DNA of 64,000 nucleotides from Lachnospiraceae bacterium. GTDB lineage: Bacteria > Bacillota > Clostridia > Lachnospirales > Lachnospiraceae. The notes under the pieces are model-generated. The model did no database searches, was not told the DNA's origin, and was given only the letters and a program-made list of their open reading frames with translations. Position numbers and translations under genes: made by a program. Within the stretch, counting starts at the first letter, position 1. Every line of letters begins with the position of its first letter. The DNA is taken from positions 359,042 through 423,041 of the forward strand of contig JAFLSY010000001.1 in the NCBI GenBank assembly GCA_022510745.1, in the 5' to 3' direction. Shown in pieces: positions 60,118-64,000 of the stretch.

Positions 60118-62502
60118 GTGAAGAACATGAAACGAAAATTAAAACTGCGGCAGGTATTGTCATTGGCGCTTGCAGCCATGCTTACATTCAGTCTGGCGGC
60201 CTGCGGCAACAGCGGAGGAGATACTGAAAACGGAAACGGGAACGGGAACGGATCGGGCGACTCTGTCGGGACAGAGGGCTTTGTCTGGGTACCTTCCTAT
60301 ATGCAACTGCCCGTGGATGAAGAATCCTATATAGGTAATATCTCCTTTATCGGGACTGATATGTATTATAGCTATACTACCTACGGAGAGGTTAGAAAAC
60401 AGGAATTCAGATCTCTGGATCTGACAAATCCCGACGCAAAACCTGTGGTATTGTATGCAATGGAGGATGAGGAGCAGGATCCGGAAGCGGAATTTGCTAC
60501 TTACATAAGCAACCTCGCGGCGAGTGGTGACGGAGGCGTGTTACTGGTAGTCACTACATATCCGATCATCACAAATTACGACGATCCCAACGCATGGGAA
60601 AGACAGAGACAGCAGACCACCTACGTTCTGCAGAAGGTCGGAGCGGATGGCAGTGAGATTTTCTCCGTGGATATTACCGAGTATCTGCGGAAAGATATGG
60701 ACAATAGTTATCTGCAGTATATCATGGCAAACGAAGAGGGCAGGATTTATTGTTCCAACGGCTCTACCTGGCTCTGGGTTTTCGAAGCGGACGGTACTTA
60801 TGCGGCGGATATCAAGCTGAGTGAAGACAGCTGGAGCTGGCTGCGAGGTATCGGATTTTTAACCGACGGCAGACTGGCGATCCTGCAGAACGGCAATTCC
60901 GGCGATCCGGAAATCCGGATCTATGATGAGGAGAAGAAGGCGTTTTCGGATGCTTATGAGAATCTTCCTCCCCGGGTTTATAACAGCGGTATTTCGGCAG
61001 GGCCGGAAGGCAGCATTCTGCTGGAAGGTGAAAGTACTCTTTATGCTTATGATCCGGAAACCCAGACTTATACCGAACTGCTGCAGTGGATGCAAAGCGA
61101 TATGAATCCGGACTATGTGGATAACATAAGTATGCTGGATGAGGAGACCATTGCGGTTTACTACCGTGACTGGAATACCGATGAAAATTCCATCGTGCTT
61201 TTAAAGAAGACACCTGCTTCCGAAGTGGTGCAGAAGCAGATCTTAGTTTTGGGCTGTATGGGACTGGGTCAGAATCTGCAGTCCGCGGTTGTAGCATTCA
61301 ATAAATCCAATGAGGAATACAGAATCGAGATTAAGGATTATTCTGTTTCGGTGGACTGGAGTCAGGAGAATGCGTACGATGTTTACCAGAATGCGCAGAC
61401 ACAGTTAAATAACGATATTTTGACCGGTAATGCACCGGATCTCTTTGCAGCAACGGACATTAATTTAAAATTATTTGCAGAAAAGGGCGTAATTGAGGAT
61501 TTAAGCCCTTATCTGGAGAACAGCAGCGTGGTGAGCAGGGACGATTTGATCACACCCGTTCTGGACGCCTATACCAACAGCGGCATCCTTTGTACCATTC
61601 CCACCAGCTTCAGCGTCGCTACGCTTTTGGGCAGAACCTCGGAAGTAGGGGATCAGACCAGCTGGACTCTGGATGAGATGATTGCTTATGCCGAGCAGTA
61701 TCCGGATGCGGCGCTCTTTGCCTATGCCAGCAGATATAGGGTACGGCAGTACTGCCTGATATACGATTTTGATTCCTATGTGAATTGGGAAACCGGAGAA
61801 TGCTCCTTTGATTCGGATGAATTTAAAAAGGTATTGGAGTTGGCAAAGCAGTATCCGGAGGAGGCTGACTATTCAGAAAGTCTACCCAAGCAGATAGGGA
61901 GCCATAGAGCATTGCTCTATGATTTGAATATGTACGATTTCCAGGAATTGCAGTTGGCAAGATTGATGTTTGGAGAACAGGCAACCCCCATCGGCTATCC
62001 TTCCGCTAACGGCACGGGAGTGGTAGTAAGCGGTACCGGTGGCGTCTGCATCAGTGCGTCTTCAAAAAACAAGGATGCCTGCTGGGCCTTTATCGAGAGT
62101 ATGTTGACCGAAGAGGCACTGAGCAGCAATAGGTTCATGTGGGGATTCCCGATTCTGCAGAGCGCTTTTGACAGTAAGCTGGAGGAAGCCATGGTGCCGA
62201 ATTATCAGTTGGATGAAAATGGTGAACCTGTGCTGGATGAAAACGGTGAGCCTATAGAGTGGTCCAACCACAGCTACGGCTGGGACGATATGACCTTTGA
62301 TCTGTACTCTGTATCGGAGGAGGATGCGGCGACCATCCGCGAAATTATTAACAGGATCAGCAGCACGATGGATTACGACGAGCAGATCTTGAGTATCATT
62401 GAAGAGGAAAGCGACGCATATTTCGCCGGACAGAAAAATGTGGACGACGTTGCAAAAATCATTCAGAGCAGAGTGCAGACATATGTGAATGAAAGCAGGT
62501 AA
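60118..62502 (+). CDS. Sugar ABC solute-binding lipoprotein with N-terminal propeller-like half
   Basis: The 794-residue protein has a signal peptide with lipobox LAAC. An Asn/Gly-rich linker leads to a half of about 320 residues (about 50-370) of beta-strand repeats resembling a propeller (YLQYIMANEEGRIYC, GRLAILQNGN, GSILLEGESTLYAYDPETQTY). The C-terminal half (about 380-794) is a solute-binding protein type 1 with ILVLGCMGLGQNLQSAVVAFN and NDILTGNAPDLFA. The usual length for such a component is about 430, so this is a fusion. The GTG at 60118 has GGAG 7 nt upstream; the ATG at 60127 is further off. It is first in an ABC operon. Confidence 0.85.
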   Translation: MKNMKRKLKLRQVLSLALAAMLTFSLAACGNSGGDTENGNGNGNGSGDSVGTEGFVWVPSYMQLPVDEESYIGNISFIGTDMYYSYTTYGEVRKQEFRSLDLTNPDAKPVVLYAMEDEEQDPEAEFATYISNLAASGDGGVLLVVTTYPIITNYDDPNAWERQRQQTTYVLQKVGADGSEIFSVDITEYLRKDMDNSYLQYIMANEEGRIYCSNGSTWLWVFEADGTYAADIKLSEDSWSWLRGIGFLTDGRLAILQNGNSGDPEIRIYDEEKKAFSDAYENLPPRVYNSGISAGPEGSILLEGESTLYAYDPETQTYTELLQWMQSDMNPDYVDNISMLDEETIAVYYRDWNTDENSIVLLKKTPASEVVQKQILVLGCMGLGQNLQSAVVAFNKSNEEYRIEIKDYSVSVDWSQENAYDVYQNAQTQLNNDILTGNAPDLFAATDINLKLFAEKGVIEDLSPYLENSSVVSRDDLITPVLDAYTNSGILCTIPTSFSVATLLGRTSEVGDQTSWTLDEMIAYAEQYPDAALFAYASRYRVRQYCLIYDFDSYVNWETGECSFDSDEFKKVLELAKQYPEEADYSESLPKQIGSHRALLYDLNMYDFQELQLARLMFGEQATPIGYPSANGTGVVVSGTGGVCISASSKNKDACWAFIESMLTEEALSSNRFMWGFPILQSAFDSKLEEAMVPNYQLDENGEPVLDENGEPIEWSNHSYGWDDMTFDLYSVSEEDAATIREIINRISSTMDYDEQILSIIEEESDAYFAGQKNVDDVAKIIQSRVQTYVNESR

Positions 62503-62516
62503 AACGAGGAGGGCTT

Positions 62517-63443
62517 ATGAAAGCCTTACAGAAAGAGAAGAAGATTAAAAAAACGAAACAACCGAAAACGAAATCCACAAAACGTCTTCGTAAATTAAAG
62601 TTGGGCTCGGGGCTGTATCTGGCCCCCAGCCTGCTTGGCGTTTTGCTGTTTTTTATTCTGCCGTTTATCGTGGTAATCTTTTATTCTCTGGTGGACAATC
62701 CCATCAGTAAGAACTTTGTTTTTTTTGAAAACTATACGAGGGTGATCAGAAATGCGGCCTTTAAGACCGCGGTAAAGAATACAGCCACTTTTTCTGCGGT
62801 GGCAGTGCCTCTGGCAGTGGTGCTTTCCCTGCTTTTGGCAATGGTGCTGGATACGAAACTGCCTTTCAGAAGTCAGTTTAGAACCTTTTTCTTAAGTCCT
62901 ATGATGGTGCCGGTGGCTTCCATCGTGTTGATCTGGCAGGTGCTTTTCCACTATAACGGCGCCATCAATGAGGTAATGCTGGCTCTTGGCGGCAGCAAGA
63001 TAGACTGGATGAAATCCCAGTATTCCCAGATCGTGGTTGTGGTGTTGTTCTTGTGGAAGAATCTGGGATACAATATGATCCTTTTTATGGCGGCCCTCTC
63101 CAGTATTCCGAGGGATATTTTAGAGGTGGCGAGGTTGGAGAGCGCCACGTCTTTTCAGACCTTTTTTTTCATTAAACTGCGGTATCTTTCTTCCACGATC
63201 TTATTTGTAACAATTATGTCATTAATCAGTTCCTTTAAGGTGTTCAGAGAGATTTATCTGCTGACGGGGGATCATCCCTATGATACGATCTATATGCTGC
63301 AGCATTTCATGAACAATGCCTTTGCGTCCTTGGATTATCAGAGGCTGTCAGCTGCGGCGATTCTAATGTCTTTGGTTATGATCGTGTTGATCGGAGCGCT
63401 GTTTCTGGTGGAGAATTACTTCGGAAAGGATGTGGAAGGATGA
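62517..63443 (+). CDS. Sugar ABC permease, MalF/UgpA type
   Basis: The 308-residue protein has six membrane segments and a basic N-terminal tail. The ABC loop EVARLESATSFQTFFFIKLR fits the EAA motif that docks onto the ATPase. GGAGG lies 5 nt before the ATG. Its stop overlaps the next start (ATGA). With the solute-binding protein and the next permease it forms a type I importer; its ATPase is not seen in the window. Confidence 0.93.
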   Translation: MKALQKEKKIKKTKQPKTKSTKRLRKLKLGSGLYLAPSLLGVLLFFILPFIVVIFYSLVDNPISKNFVFFENYTRVIRNAAFKTAVKNTATFSAVAVPLAVVLSLLLAMVLDTKLPFRSQFRTFFLSPMMVPVASIVLIWQVLFHYNGAINEVMLALGGSKIDWMKSQYSQIVVVVLFLWKNLGYNMILFMAALSSIPRDILEVARLESATSFQTFFFIKLRYLSSTILFVTIMSLISSFKVFREIYLLTGDHPYDTIYMLQHFMNNAFASLDYQRLSAAAILMSLVMIVLIGALFLVENYFGKDVEG

Positions 63444-64000
63444 GCGATTCCGTAAAGAAAGATCAAGCGGCAGCAAAAAGAAGGAAAAGATTTCATAAGA
63501 TAAAAATTGGAATCGCCACTTTGGTGGCGGCTGCTTTTGCTATTTTGTTCCTGCTTCCTATTATATTGACGATCACCAATTCCTTTATGTCCTCGTCGGA
63601 AATATCGGCCAATTACGGTTCGGTCTTTGCGACCAATGACAGGGGAGGAAAGGTTTATATATCGGAAAGGGTAACCTTAAAATTTATTCCCGATATGGTG
63701 TCTTTCAGCCAGTATATTACGGTACTTTTTAAAAGTCCTGACTATCTTTTGAAATTTTGGAATTCCGTGGTGTTAGTGGGACCCATTGTGGTGTTTCAGC
63801 TCTTTGTAGCGGCGTTGGCCTCCTATGGATTTACCAGATATCGGGGAAAACTGCGGGAGATTATCTTTTTTTCCTATATCATTTTGATGCTGATGCCCTA
63901 TCAGGTAACACTGGTTCCCAATTATCTGGTGGCGGGCTGGTTAAAGACTATCAATACTTATTGGGCTATCTGGCTGCCGGGTATTTTTTCGCCTTTTGCA
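63440..64000 (+). CDS. Sugar ABC permease, MalG/UgpE type (partial, runs off right edge)
   Basis: The first 187 codons are seen, open to the end of the window. The protein has a basic start, a membrane segment (about 23-43, TLVAAAFAILFLLPIILTITNSF), an outside loop and further segments at about 105-130 and 140-160. VLKFIPDM-type sequence and YGFTRYRGKL fit the second permease of the pair. The overlap ATGA with the upstream permease shows coupling. The EAA loop is beyond the edge. Confidence 0.92.
   Translation, partial: MSDSVKKDQAAAKRRKRFHKIKIGIATLVAAAFAILFLLPIILTITNSFMSSSEISANYGSVFATNDRGGKVYISERVTLKFIPDMVSFSQYITVLFKSPDYLLKFWNSVVLVGPIVVFQLFVAALASYGFTRYRGKLREIIFFSYIILMLMPYQVTLVPNYLVAGWLKTINTYWAIWLPGIFSPFA

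Overview
The window reads as a chromosome segment of an anaerobic, spore-forming member of Bacillota, most likely Clostridia close to Lachnospiraceae. The basis is the sporulation pair gpr-spoIIP beside rpsT, a pyrophosphate-type phosphofructokinase, strong GGAGG ribosome binding sites, many LxxC lipoproteins, DUF1836 and KTSC proteins, and a HisA of the type otherwise known from eukaryotes. Family placement is inference; no 16S or marker tree is possible here. Nearly all genes lie on the + strand. No tRNA, rRNA, CRISPR array, transposase, integrase or phage gene was recognised.

Layout. 0-16.6 kb is mostly housekeeping: the dapB end, a hisA-like isomerase, a cold shock protein, a PTS-like membrane protein, a degenerate LytM/M23 protein beside a bactofilin, a YerC-type TrpR-fold regulator, a DUF1836 protein, an orphan solute-binding lipoprotein with a regulator, an SPFH/zinc-ribbon pair, a large EAL protein, pcrA and an rlmD-type rRNA methyltransferase. 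16.6-30.1 kb is accessory: two ECF sigma/anti-sigma pairs, asparagine synthetase, a lipoprotein, a two-component system overlapping an ABC exporter, a HipA-like kinase and a ferredoxin-type aldo/keto reductase. 30.4-41.5 kb is a run of seven lipoprotein genes. 41.7-47.7 kb looks like a pectin (rhamnogalacturonan) utilisation group: a YetA/RGLX-type lyase, a KdgF-like cupin, an M20 hydrolase, an SDR and an AraC regulator. 47.9-64 kb holds MATE, nitroreductase, pfp, small regulators, a third ECF sigma, a YdjG/YdjH-like pair, rpsT, gpr, spoIIP, nagA, a CPBP protease and the start of a sugar ABC importer that runs off the right edge.

The most unusual material is at 16.6-41.7 kb. Four copies (A-D) of one hairpin repeat sit in intergenic gaps at about 16.62, 18.02, 30.16 and 41.55 kb; the stems differ by substitutions that keep pairing as + strand RNA. 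Copies A and B bracket the first sigma/anti-sigma pair. Copies C and D, which also share a downstream extended -10 promoter, bracket the lipoprotein array. Inside the array four genes share nearly the same ribosome binding site, signal peptide and first mature residues but have different bodies (one with YD repeats), and a stray copy of the 3' end of the first gene lies in front of the fourth. This looks like a locus that grows and reshuffles by recombination between short repeats, producing lipoproteins with a constant leader and a variable body. I consider it the best candidate for an undescribed system, while stressing that its function is unknown.
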